Assembly: GCA_021163545.1 (NCBI GenBank)
Contig: JAGGTU010000015.1
Coordinates: 1-11,178 of the forward strand
DNA length: 11,178 nt
Direction of reading: 5' to 3'
From: a bacterium
GTDB lineage: Bacteria > Patescibacteriota > Minisyncoccia > Minisyncoccales > PEYH01
Both the position numbers and the translations under genes were made by a program. Shown piece after piece: positions 5,735 to 11,178 of the stretch (its first letter is position 1; every line of letters begins with the position of its first letter). Below the pieces are notes generated by a model. The model was not told where the DNA came from and did no database searches. It saw only the letters and a list, made by a program, of their open reading frames with translations.

Positions 5735-6256
5735 ATGAAGAATTTTTATTTAAAACTGGCTCGTTTAGCTGTAGAAAAATATGTAAAGGAAGGTGAAATT
5801 CTTAAACCTCCTCAAGATTTACCTGAGAAATTCTTTAAAGAAAGAAGCGGGGTTTTTGTAAGCATTCATAAAAACAAAGAACTAAGAGGATGTATCGGTA
5901 CTTACCTTCCTACTAAAAACAATATAGCAGAAGAAATCATTTCAAATGCAATTTCAGCCTCAAAAGATCCAAGATTTTTGCCAATTCAAAAGGAGGAACT
6001 CCCCTATCTAACCTATGAGGTCTATATTTTGGAAGAACCAAAACCTATAAAGAGTTTAGAAGAACTTAACCCAAAAAAATATGGAATTTTAATAAAAGCA
6101 ATAGATTCTCCAAAATCTGCCTTGCTTTTGCCAGATCTTGAGGGAGTAGATTCAATTGAAAAACAAATTTTAATCACCTGTCAAAAGGCAGGAATTGACC
6201 CCACAAAAGAAAACTTTGTGATTTTTAAGTTTGGAGCAAAAAAGTATGCAGAGTAA
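5735..6256 (+). CDS. amrA: AMMECR1 domain protein (AmmeMemoRadiSam protein A-type)
   Basis: The product is 173 aa and consists of a single AMMECR1 domain. The hallmark LRGCIGT is at residues 50-56, preceded by SGVFVSIHKNKE and followed by family segments NAISASKDPRFLPIQKEELPYLTYEVYIL and GVDSIEKQILITCQKAGI. The domain belongs to the AmmeMemoRadiSam set with the radical SAM gene (2927) and the LigB-like gene (3974); its biochemical role is unknown. In many genomes it is fused to the LigB domain, here it stands alone. Its promoter places the transcript start at or next to the ATG. The next gene begins inside its last codons (11-nt overlap), so the two are coupled. Family call is strong. Confidence 0.93.
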   Translation: MKNFYLKLARLAVEKYVKEGEILKPPQDLPEKFFKERSGVFVSIHKNKELRGCIGTYLPTKNNIAEEIISNAISASKDPRFLPIQKEELPYLTYEVYILEEPKPIKSLEELNPKKYGILIKAIDSPKSALLLPDLEGVDSIEKQILITCQKAGIDPTKENFVIFKFGAKKYAE

Positions 6257-6938
6257 AGAAAAACAAAATATAAATAAGGAACTGGCAAAAATTTTAGATG
6301 AGATTGCCTATCTTTTAGAAATTAAAGGCGTTGCATATAAGCCAAAGGCTTACAAAAAGGCTGCTTTTGCTATAAGGCAATTAGACGAAGACATTAAAAA
6401 AATTTATAAAAAAGAAGGGCTGAAAGGAATTGAAAAAATAGAAGGAGTGGGTAGAAGCATTGCAAAAAAAATTGAGGAATATCTAAAGAGAAAAAGAATA
6501 AAATATCATTTAGAGCTTAAAGAAGAAACCGCCATTAGGCAAATTATTACCCATTACTTTAAAACAAAGGGGGTTAAATTAGACGAACTAAAAGAAAAAG
6601 CAAGAAAAAGAGAGATCATCTATTCTAGATACACAAGGCCGGCAAAACAGTTGTTGGAACTTGCAGGGAGTATTGAGAAGGCAAAAAAAGCGATTGACAT
6701 TGTGGCTGAATGGGCAAAATCAAGAGGTCTTGATTATGCAATTGAAACTGTCTTTAAAAAATGGCTAGAACTAGACAGACTTAAACCAAAAGAAATAGTT
6801 AAAAAACCTTATTATCAAGGCAACCCCATGGTTTGGTCAGAAACAAAAAAGAAATGGTATGTAATTACACCTGAGGGTGAATGGCTTGAATTTGCCGGCG
6901 ATGAAAAAGATATCGAATGGCGAATTGCTAAAAACTAA
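6246..6938 (+). CDS. Helix-hairpin-helix protein resembling the N-terminus of family X DNA polymerase
   Basis: The product is 230 aa from ATG 6246; a TTG at 6231 would add five residues. Residues about 8-88 match the 8-kDa HhH domain of PolX proteins: ELAKILDEIAYLLEIKG, AYKKAAFAIRQL, then the hairpin GIEKIEGVGRSIAKKIEEYL. The polymerase palm with its acidic triad and the PHP domain are absent. The middle (about 110-170) is helical, with SRYTRPAKQLLELAGSIEKAKKAIDIVAEWA and an ETVFKKWLEL end that recalls helical segments I have seen in phage-type replication proteins (weak memory). The C-terminus has a small aromatic WYVITPEGEWLEFAGD segment. It overlaps the AMMECR1 gene by 11 nt and meets the next gene tail to tail with a 4-nt overlap. 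GGAG (6232-6235) may serve as SD. A DNA-binding or repair role is plausible; the precise function is unknown. Confidence 0.75.
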   Translation: MQSKEKQNINKELAKILDEIAYLLEIKGVAYKPKAYKKAAFAIRQLDEDIKKIYKKEGLKGIEKIEGVGRSIAKKIEEYLKRKRIKYHLELKEETAIRQIITHYFKTKGVKLDELKEKARKREIIYSRYTRPAKQLLELAGSIEKAKKAIDIVAEWAKSRGLDYAIETVFKKWLELDRLKPKEIVKKPYYQGNPMVWSETKKKWYVITPEGEWLEFAGDEKDIEWRIAKN

Positions 6939-7618
6939 ACAGATTTAATCTCTTCCCGCACCGATAGATAATGTAAAACAGGAATTAAAAAATAAAAAAT
7001 TTCAAGATACCAAGGGTGAGGCAGGAAATAGAAAGTTCTTAAGAAAGCAATTCCTCCATAAATGATTACTGCAAACAATCGGTAAATAGAAGCTAAACTT
7101 TTACCAGCAAAACCATATTCTTTAAGGTCTTTATAAAGAATTCGAAATCCAAAAAACAATAAAATAACTAACGAGAAACCAGACAAGTAGCTTGCAGAAG
7201 GCTGGTTTGGCAAGACAATTCTTGGTTCTCCAAAAACTATTTCGTATTGAGCGTGAGTAAAGTAAATATATGTGTAAGCAAGAGAGAATATCCCTAGTGC
7301 GATCAAAATAATATTTAATAAAAATTGTGATTTGAAAAGTTTAAAAAAAAGAAAATAAGCGCCTACCGAGAACTGTGCTAATATAAAACACATCATGATC
7401 TTAAGAAACAAAAAGGATATGTCCCTCATTTCAAGCCCAAAAAACAATACTTGAGCAGTGTTAATCAAAAACGTAATACCGGCTATCATCCAGAAAACAA
7501 AGAGTATTTTCTTTTCCTTGAAAAATTTATCCTTAGGAAAGGTTAAAAGAATACCACTAAAAAGGAAAACAATGCCGTCAACAAAAGAGTGAATAAATGT
7601 TGGCAAATAAGGAAACAT
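6935..7618 (-). CDS. Seven-helix integral membrane protein, unknown function
   Basis: The product is 227 aa and mostly hydrophobic. Seven likely membrane helices are at about 8-27, 37-59, 67-93, 97-118, 142-161, 176-198 and 202-218, with a larger polar loop at about 119-141 (HAQYEIVFGEPRIVLPNQPSA). The arrangement resembles seven-TM sensor modules found at the N-terminus of some signalling proteins, but no cytoplasmic output domain follows; the chain ends in a short charged tail. Its ATG shares one base with the stop of the upstream gene (TAATG), so translation is coupled and joint function is likely. Its 3' end overlaps the convergent HhH gene by 4 nt. I do not recognise the family. Confidence 0.75.
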   Translation of the reverse strand: MFPYLPTFIHSFVDGIVFLFSGILLTFPKDKFFKEKKILFVFWMIAGITFLINTAQVLFFGLEMRDISFLFLKIMMCFILAQFSVGAYFLFFKLFKSQFLLNIILIALGIFSLAYTYIYFTHAQYEIVFGEPRIVLPNQPSASYLSGFSLVILLFFGFRILYKDLKEYGFAGKSLASIYRLFAVIIYGGIAFLRTFYFLPHPWYLEIFYFLIPVLHYLSVREEIKSV

Positions 7619-8403
7619 TATAGGTAGAAGTGAATTACTTGTAAAAATTTTTGATTTAACCCTCCTAATCTAAAAAATGCAAATTTGTTTATCCCTTTCT
7701 CTAAAAAATATTCTATGTCTTTTTTAATCCCCTGCACACTAATTTTTCTCTCTATACCGGCTCTTCCGGGAGCAAAAACCCCTAAAGCAATGAACATCTC
7801 TCTTTTTCTTTTTTTCCAAGCCCAAAGAACTGATTTTTTCATTATTTGGCGAAAACCTGGAGGAATGGGGCTGGTATAAGCAGAAACAATTCTTTTATAA
7901 TCGCAATCCAACTTCAAAAAAGTTAAGCCTAAAATTTCAAGCAGTTGTGGAAAAACAAAAATATGAGGGTAATACTCAAAACTAAAAATTTCTATATTTA
8001 TGTCTCTTGCCCTTTTAATAAGTTCAACAATTAATTTCTTGCTTTTGTGAAAATAAAAAAGTCCGATAGTAAAATACTGAGGGCGTAGAAAAGGTAGTTC
8101 TAAATCTAAAAGTATTTTAAGTTTTTTGTCTTTATCTTTTCTTGATGATAAGTCATTAATAATTTTTTCTATTTCTTTGGGCTTGGTAAAAGGAGAAAGC
8201 CAAACAGATTTAAATATAGGCCACCAAGCAATTTCAATATTAGGATTTATTTCTAAATATTTTTCTCTTAGAGAATAAAACTCCTCTAAACTATTAGCAG
8301 CCAAAAACAAAATAGTTGGAAAGTCTAATAAAGAAACCTTCTTTTGCACTTCTGGATTGTGCGGATCTTCTTCAAAAAAAATTACCGGTAACTCAATTTT
8401 CAT
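7618..8403 (-). CDS. Conserved-looking soluble protein of unknown function (possibly TIM-barrel-like)
   Basis: The product is 261 aa with no signal peptide or membrane helix. Alternating strands and helices (PTILFLAANS, IEIAWWPIF, LKILLDLELPFLRP, IEIFSFEYYPHIF, LTFLKLDCDY, EMFIALGVFAPGRAG and the final DIEYFLEKGINKFAFFRLGGL) read like a (beta/alpha)8 barrel, with acidic residues at strand ends such as DLE and FEY. That would fit a sugar- or metal-dependent enzyme, but I cannot name a family. It lies 28 nt after the HD-domain gene and overlaps the seven-helix membrane protein gene by one base, so the three probably form an operon. No SD is evident before the ATG. The gene is certain; the function is open. 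Confidence 0.75.
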   Translation of the reverse strand: MKIELPVIFFEEDPHNPEVQKKVSLLDFPTILFLAANSLEEFYSLREKYLEINPNIEIAWWPIFKSVWLSPFTKPKEIEKIINDLSSRKDKDKKLKILLDLELPFLRPQYFTIGLFYFHKSKKLIVELIKRARDINIEIFSFEYYPHIFVFPQLLEILGLTFLKLDCDYKRIVSAYTSPIPPGFRQIMKKSVLWAWKKRKREMFIALGVFAPGRAGIERKISVQGIKKDIEYFLEKGINKFAFFRLGGLNQKFLQVIHFYL

Positions 8404-8431
8404 AAGGAGAAGCGGCTAGGGTTATAATTTT

Positions 8432-9094
8432 TTATAAAAGTTTAAAATTATTAATTATTAATCCGAATTTATAATCTAAAAATTTGGCTGCTCTTCTACA
8501 CTGAACCATTCTTTGGGTAAAAATTTCAAAATACTCCATCACCGGCACAAAATCTGTGTCGATTTCTAACTGAAGAGTAATCCTCTTCTTTTTTGGATCT
8601 GCTTTAAATTTATTATTTGTCACTGCAAAATTTACGCGATTGTGAATATCTGTTTGAATAAGCTTTTTGTTTTTAATAATCACTCTACTTCTTCTTACAT
8701 CTGATTTATCAGCCAAAATTAAAACTGCAGAGATAGGGCTTAACACTTTTGCCTTATAATTATCATGATTTGCTATCGCCTGCATAACCAGACCCAAATC
8801 TTTTGGTGGCATTTTATTTTTAAATACCTCAAAAAAGAGTAATGCCCCCCAATATTCATGATCGATTCTATCTATAAAATTGCCCATATCATGACAAAAT
8901 CCGGCAATCGCACAAAGTTCTTGCTCTACATTGGAAAGTCCAATCTTTTTGGCCAACTCTTTAGCTCTTTTTGCAACTAAATTAACATGATCAAAACCAT
9001 GATCGGTGTAGTGATAAAAGGATAGAGCTTCTTTGCTTCTTTGAATGAACGTATTAATGTAAGGGTTTCTTTGAACATCAGCCAATGTAAGCAT
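8432..9094 (-). CDS. HD-domain phosphohydrolase
   Basis: The product is 220 aa. The HD metal-site pattern is clear: His36 (DHGFDHV), His68-Asp69 (CHDMGN), further histidines His79 and His110 (ANHDNY), and the distal Asp129 in ILADKSDVRRSRV. This DKSDVRRSR version occurs in a family of uncharacterised HD hydrolases acting on nucleotides or other phosphate esters. The C-terminal ~70 residues form an additional segment (KKRITLQLEIDTDFVPVMEYFEIFTQRM). It is cytoplasmic. A promoter with TATAAT lies about 26 nt upstream, back to back with the promoter of the solute-binding protein gene. It probably leads a three-gene operon. No SD in the ~19-nt leader. Substrate unknown. Confidence 0.88.
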   Translation of the reverse strand: MLTLADVQRNPYINTFIQRSKEALSFYHYTDHGFDHVNLVAKRAKELAKKIGLSNVEQELCAIAGFCHDMGNFIDRIDHEYWGALLFFEVFKNKMPPKDLGLVMQAIANHDNYKAKVLSPISAVLILADKSDVRRSRVIIKNKKLIQTDIHNRVNFAVTNNKFKADPKKKRITLQLEIDTDFVPVMEYFEIFTQRMVQCRRAAKFLDYKFGLIINNFKLL

Positions 9095-9119
9095 GTAAGT
9101 TTAGTTTAATGATTTGTTT

Positions 9120-9149
9120 ATTATATCATTTTGCTACAATTTGAGCCAA
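9120..9149 (-). promoter_or_regulatory. Promoter of the HD-domain gene
   Basis: On the minus strand TTGGCT (9149-9144), an 18-bp spacer and TATAAT (9125-9120). The predicted start of transcription is about 9113, giving a ~19-nt leader without SD. Its -35 overlaps the -35 of the divergent plus-strand promoter. Confidence 0.6.
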
Positions 9150-9170
9150 TTGACGCAAATATGGTACAAT
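9141..9170 (+). promoter_or_regulatory. Promoter of the solute-binding protein/HAMP operon
   Basis: TTGAGC (9141-9146), an 18-bp spacer and TACAAT (9165-9170) with a TGG extension (TGGTACAAT). Predicted start about 9177, leader ~21 nt without SD. A perfect TATAAT at 9178-9183 is an alternative -10 with no good -35 and would give a leader of about 8 nt. Confidence 0.55.
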
Positions 9171-9197
9171 AAAGTAATATAATTAATCTTAAACTAT

Positions 9198-9992
9198 ATG
9201 AAAAAACCTCTTTGGATCATCTTACTCGTTTTGGTTTTGGCAGGGATTGCTTTCATTTGTTATTATTTTATTCCAAACTTAAAAAAGCAATCTCTCTTGC
9301 CCACAGGACCTGAATTAGCAGAGATCCAAAAAAGAGGAAAGCTCATCATTGGCACAGAAGCATTTTATCCTCCAATGGAATATTTTGATGAAAACGGAAA
9401 TATTGTAGGAATTGATATTGAAATAGGAAAAAGAATTGCTCAGACTTTAGGCGTTGAGGCAGAGTTTCGTCATATTCCTTGGCAGGAGCTTTTCGACAAA
9501 CTATTGAATAAAGAAGTGGATATTCTCATTTCTGCAATCACTATCCTGCCAGAAAGAGAAGAGATTATGGCTTTTTCAAAGCCATATTTTAACGCAGGCC
9601 AAGTGATTGTCACCACCAAAGATAAAGCTAATATTATAAAAGGAGTTGAGGATTTAGATAATAAAAAAATTGGCGCGCAGGCTCAAACAACAAGCGAAGA
9701 AGAAGCTTTAAAGATCTCAACAAATGTGATCAGTTATGCCGACTACAAAGAAGCTAAAAAAGATTTACTCGAGGGAAAAATCGACGCGATTATCATTGAT
9801 TATCCCGCCGCAATAGGAATGACAAGCCAAACAAAAGAACTGACTATCGTGGGTAAACCTTTCACTCAAGAATTTTATGGAATTGCATTGAGAAAAGAAG
9901 ATCAAGCATTATTGGAAGCAATTAATCAAATTTTAAGCGAGATGCAAAGAAAAGGGGAATTGGATGAAATCATCTCCCAGTGGATAAAATAA
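9198..9992 (+). CDS. Membrane-anchored amino-acid-type solute-binding protein (SBP_bac_3 family)
   Basis: The product is 264 aa. Residues 5-27 form one hydrophobic segment after MKK. There is no lipobox (Cys21 lies inside the helix without the usual L-A/S-G/A context), so an uncleaved membrane anchor is likely. The rest, from about 40, is a full family 3 binding fold: GTEAFYPPMEYFDENGNIVGIDIEIGKRIA, VDILISAITILPERE with Arg120, FSKPYF (126-131) and the second-lobe KIDAIIIDYPAA with Asp201. Arg120 and Asp201 fit binding of an amino acid's carboxylate and amino groups. No permease or ATPase gene follows. Instead a HAMP/coiled-coil gene begins 10 nt after the stop, suggesting a ligand-sensing rather than transport role, though distant transporter genes cannot be excluded. 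Confidence 0.9.
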   Translation: MKKPLWIILLVLVLAGIAFICYYFIPNLKKQSLLPTGPELAEIQKRGKLIIGTEAFYPPMEYFDENGNIVGIDIEIGKRIAQTLGVEAEFRHIPWQELFDKLLNKEVDILISAITILPEREEIMAFSKPYFNAGQVIVTTKDKANIIKGVEDLDNKKIGAQAQTTSEEEALKISTNVISYADYKEAKKDLLEGKIDAIIIDYPAAIGMTSQTKELTIVGKPFTQEFYGIALRKEDQALLEAINQILSEMQRKGELDEIISQWIK

Positions 9993-10002
9993 TAAATTAG
10001 TT

Positions 10003-11046
10003 ATGCGTCTTTCTATTAGAGTAAAACTTATTTTAGGAATTGCTTCTATTTCAATTTTTGTATTTGGTGGGTTAGCTTTAATTTTTTTGTTTCACCAGAG
10101 AGATTTTTTAATCGATAATTTCCGAAAACAAGCTCTACTTTTAGCCCAAGCTCTTAATGCTGCTATAAGCAGTGAAGAAATGTTATATGAAAGAGAAATG
10201 TTACAAAATAATATCTACAAGCTCATGTGGCTCAATCCAGATATTATTGATATTAATATTAGTGCTCGCAATGACGATACTCTACAAATAATTGCCTCAA
10301 ATAAAAGCACACTCATAGGCAAAACACCAACTCAGGCTAGCTTTTTAGCGTTACAAAAAGGAACTCCTTTTACAGAGATTCGACACAAAGACAGAGAAAA
10401 AATATTAGCTGCAATAAGCCCGATTCATGCGGGAGGCAGAATAATAGGGGTGAATGAAATTACTCTTTCCTTAAAACCTCTTGAGGATTCCATTAGGTCT
10501 CTCTTTTTAAAGCTTATTTTGTTTTTCTCTCTAGGCATACTCTCTATCATATTAGGATTATCATTATTAATGCAATTTATAATTATTAATCCAATAAATG
10601 TACTTGGGAAAGCTATGCGAGCTTTTGGTGCGGGGAATTTTCAGTTTCGAATTAAATATTTCCCTAAAGACGAATTTGGGGAGTTAGCCCAAGGGTTTAA
10701 TGAAATGAGTAAAAGCCTTGAAAAAAAATATTTGCAATTGCAAAAGTTAAATCAAGAGCTGGAAGAAGCCTATAAATTAGCTGAAAAACAAGTAAAAGAA
10801 AGAACTAAGGAATTAGAAGAAGAGCGTGCATCTTTAGAACAAAAAATAAAAGAGCGTACAAAAGAGTTGGAAAAGTTAAAACAGAATTTAGAAGAAGAAG
10901 TAGCCAGAAGAACAAAAGAGTTAAAAGAAAAAATAGAAGAATTAGAAAAAATTCAAAAATTAACCACGGGAAGGGAGTTAAAGATGATTCAGCTCAAAGA
11001 AGAAATAGAGAGATTAAAACAAGAATTAAAAAGAAAGAAAAAATAA
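10003..11046 (+). CDS. Two-TM HAMP sensor-like protein with C-terminal coiled coil, no output domain
   Basis: The product is 347 aa. Order: TM1 (about 9-30), an extracytoplasmic domain of ~135 residues (31-165) with a Cache-like look (INISARNDDTLQIIASNKS, ISPIHAGGRIIGVNEITLSL), TM2 (171-194), HAMP (about 195-247, with INPINVLGKAM and DEFGELAQGFNEMSKSL), then coiled coil to the end. The coiled coil has three consecutive 18-residue repeats (264-281, 282-299, 300-317), each with RTKEL, and closes with TGRELKMIQLKEEI and a Lys-rich tail. No kinase, cyclase, GGDEF or methyl-accepting domain is present. A stop codon and a probable hairpin follow, so truncation by frameshift is not evident. It is cotranscribed with the solute-binding protein, 10 nt upstream. 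Its output must be another protein or the coiled coil itself. Confidence 0.87.
   Translation: MRLSIRVKLILGIASISIFVFGGLALIFLFHQRDFLIDNFRKQALLLAQALNAAISSEEMLYEREMLQNNIYKLMWLNPDIIDINISARNDDTLQIIASNKSTLIGKTPTQASFLALQKGTPFTEIRHKDREKILAAISPIHAGGRIIGVNEITLSLKPLEDSIRSLFLKLILFFSLGILSIILGLSLLMQFIIINPINVLGKAMRAFGAGNFQFRIKYFPKDEFGELAQGFNEMSKSLEKKYLQLQKLNQELEEAYKLAEKQVKERTKELEEERASLEQKIKERTKELEKLKQNLEEEVARRTKELKEKIEELEKIQKLTTGRELKMIQLKEEIERLKQELKRKKK
10792..10953 (+). repeat. Three tandem 18-codon repeats in the coiled coil
   Basis: Residues 264-281, 282-299 and 300-317 of the HAMP protein align without gaps: VKERTKELEE..., IKERTKELEK..., VARRTKELKE.... Eighteen residues equal one heptad plus one hendecad, a periodicity compatible with a continuous coiled coil. 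Confidence 0.75.
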
Positions 11047-11076
11047 AAATATTTTAATTTTTCTCTACTCCCTGAA

Positions 11077-11104
11077 AATAGCCTGCTATTATAAGCAGGC
11101 TATT
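11077..11104. repeat. 11-bp perfect inverted repeat, weak terminator or operator
   Basis: AATAGCCTGCT (11077-11087) and AGCAGGCTATT (11094-11104) form a perfect 11-bp stem with a 6-nt loop, 31 bp after the HAMP gene stop. No T tract follows on the plus strand (GACATG does), so it is a poor classical terminator. Its right arm overlaps the first two bases of the TTGACA of the next promoter. Confidence 0.6.
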
Positions 11105-11131
11105 GACATGTAAAAACAAAAAACATATTAT
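11103..11131 (+). promoter_or_regulatory. Promoter of the gene at the right edge
   Basis: TTGACA (11103-11108), a 17-bp spacer and TATTAT (11126-11131). Predicted start about 11138, leaving a ~25-nt leader that contains a strong SD. Confidence 0.8.
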
Positions 11132-11162
11132 AAGCAATATCTTCATTTCTAAGGAGGTGATG

Positions 11163-11178
11163 ATGCGCTCTTTAACAA
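11163..11178 (+). CDS. Start of an unidentified gene (cut by window edge)
   Basis: Only five codons are visible (Met-Arg-Ser-Leu-Thr), so the product cannot be named. The start is well supported: a consensus promoter upstream and the SD AAGGAGGTGATG (from 11151), which matches the 16S anti-SD almost completely. Two ATGs are adjacent (11160 and 11163); 11163 leaves 5 nt after GGAGG and is preferred. The SD region CTAAGGAGGT (11149-11158) is exactly complementary to part of the small RNA candidate at 5646-5655. The SD style matches the tdk operon and differs from most genes here. Confidence 0.65.

Overview
The window reads as low-GC bacterial chromosome using the standard code: TGA is used as a stop and TGG encodes Trp. 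Genes are compact and on both strands. The gene set (murC, a small tdk operon, AmmeMemoRadiSam genes, a lone solute-binding protein, short hypotheticals) and an AAATTCAAA-type repeat translated inside murC would fit a Patescibacteria/CPR-like genome. That placement is an inference from style, not proof.

Layout, left to right. (1) The 5' part of murC (minus, cut by the window edge) carries an in-frame simple-sequence insertion. (2) A minus-strand block follows: a small unknown gene and thymidine kinase (tdk) under a TTGACA promoter and ending at a strong terminator, then a thpR-like RNA 2',3'-cyclic phosphodiesterase and a helix-turn-helix/LAGLIDADG protein that has lost both expected acidic residues, also ending at a terminator. 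A 36-bp concentric dyad lies upstream of the tdk operon. (3) A plus-strand block holds an AmrS-type radical SAM enzyme, a class III extradiol dioxygenase-like (LigB) protein, a glycerophosphodiester phosphodiesterase, a probable ~110-nt small RNA gene with its own promoter and terminator, an AMMECR1 protein, and a helix-hairpin-helix protein resembling the N-terminus of family X DNA polymerases. (4) A minus-strand trio holds an HD-domain phosphohydrolase, an unknown soluble protein, and a seven-helix membrane protein overlapping it by one base. (5) A plus-strand pair follows: a membrane-anchored amino-acid-type solute-binding protein and a two-TM HAMP protein ending in a long coiled coil with no catalytic output domain. 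(6) At the right edge is a promoter, a very strong Shine-Dalgarno (SD) sequence and the first codons of another gene.

The most interesting points are these. The small RNA candidate (about 5586-5695) has an unpaired ACCUCCUUAG segment that mimics the 16S anti-SD and is perfectly complementary over 10 nt to the ribosome-binding site of the gene at the right edge. The genes split into those with strong SDs (tdk operon, LAGLIDADG gene, last gene) and those with very short, SD-less leaders, which gives such an RNA a plausible selective target set. Other points are the domesticated-looking LAGLIDADG protein, the sensor pair without an output domain, and the split LigB/AMMECR1 pair. No tRNA, rRNA, CRISPR array or transposase was seen.
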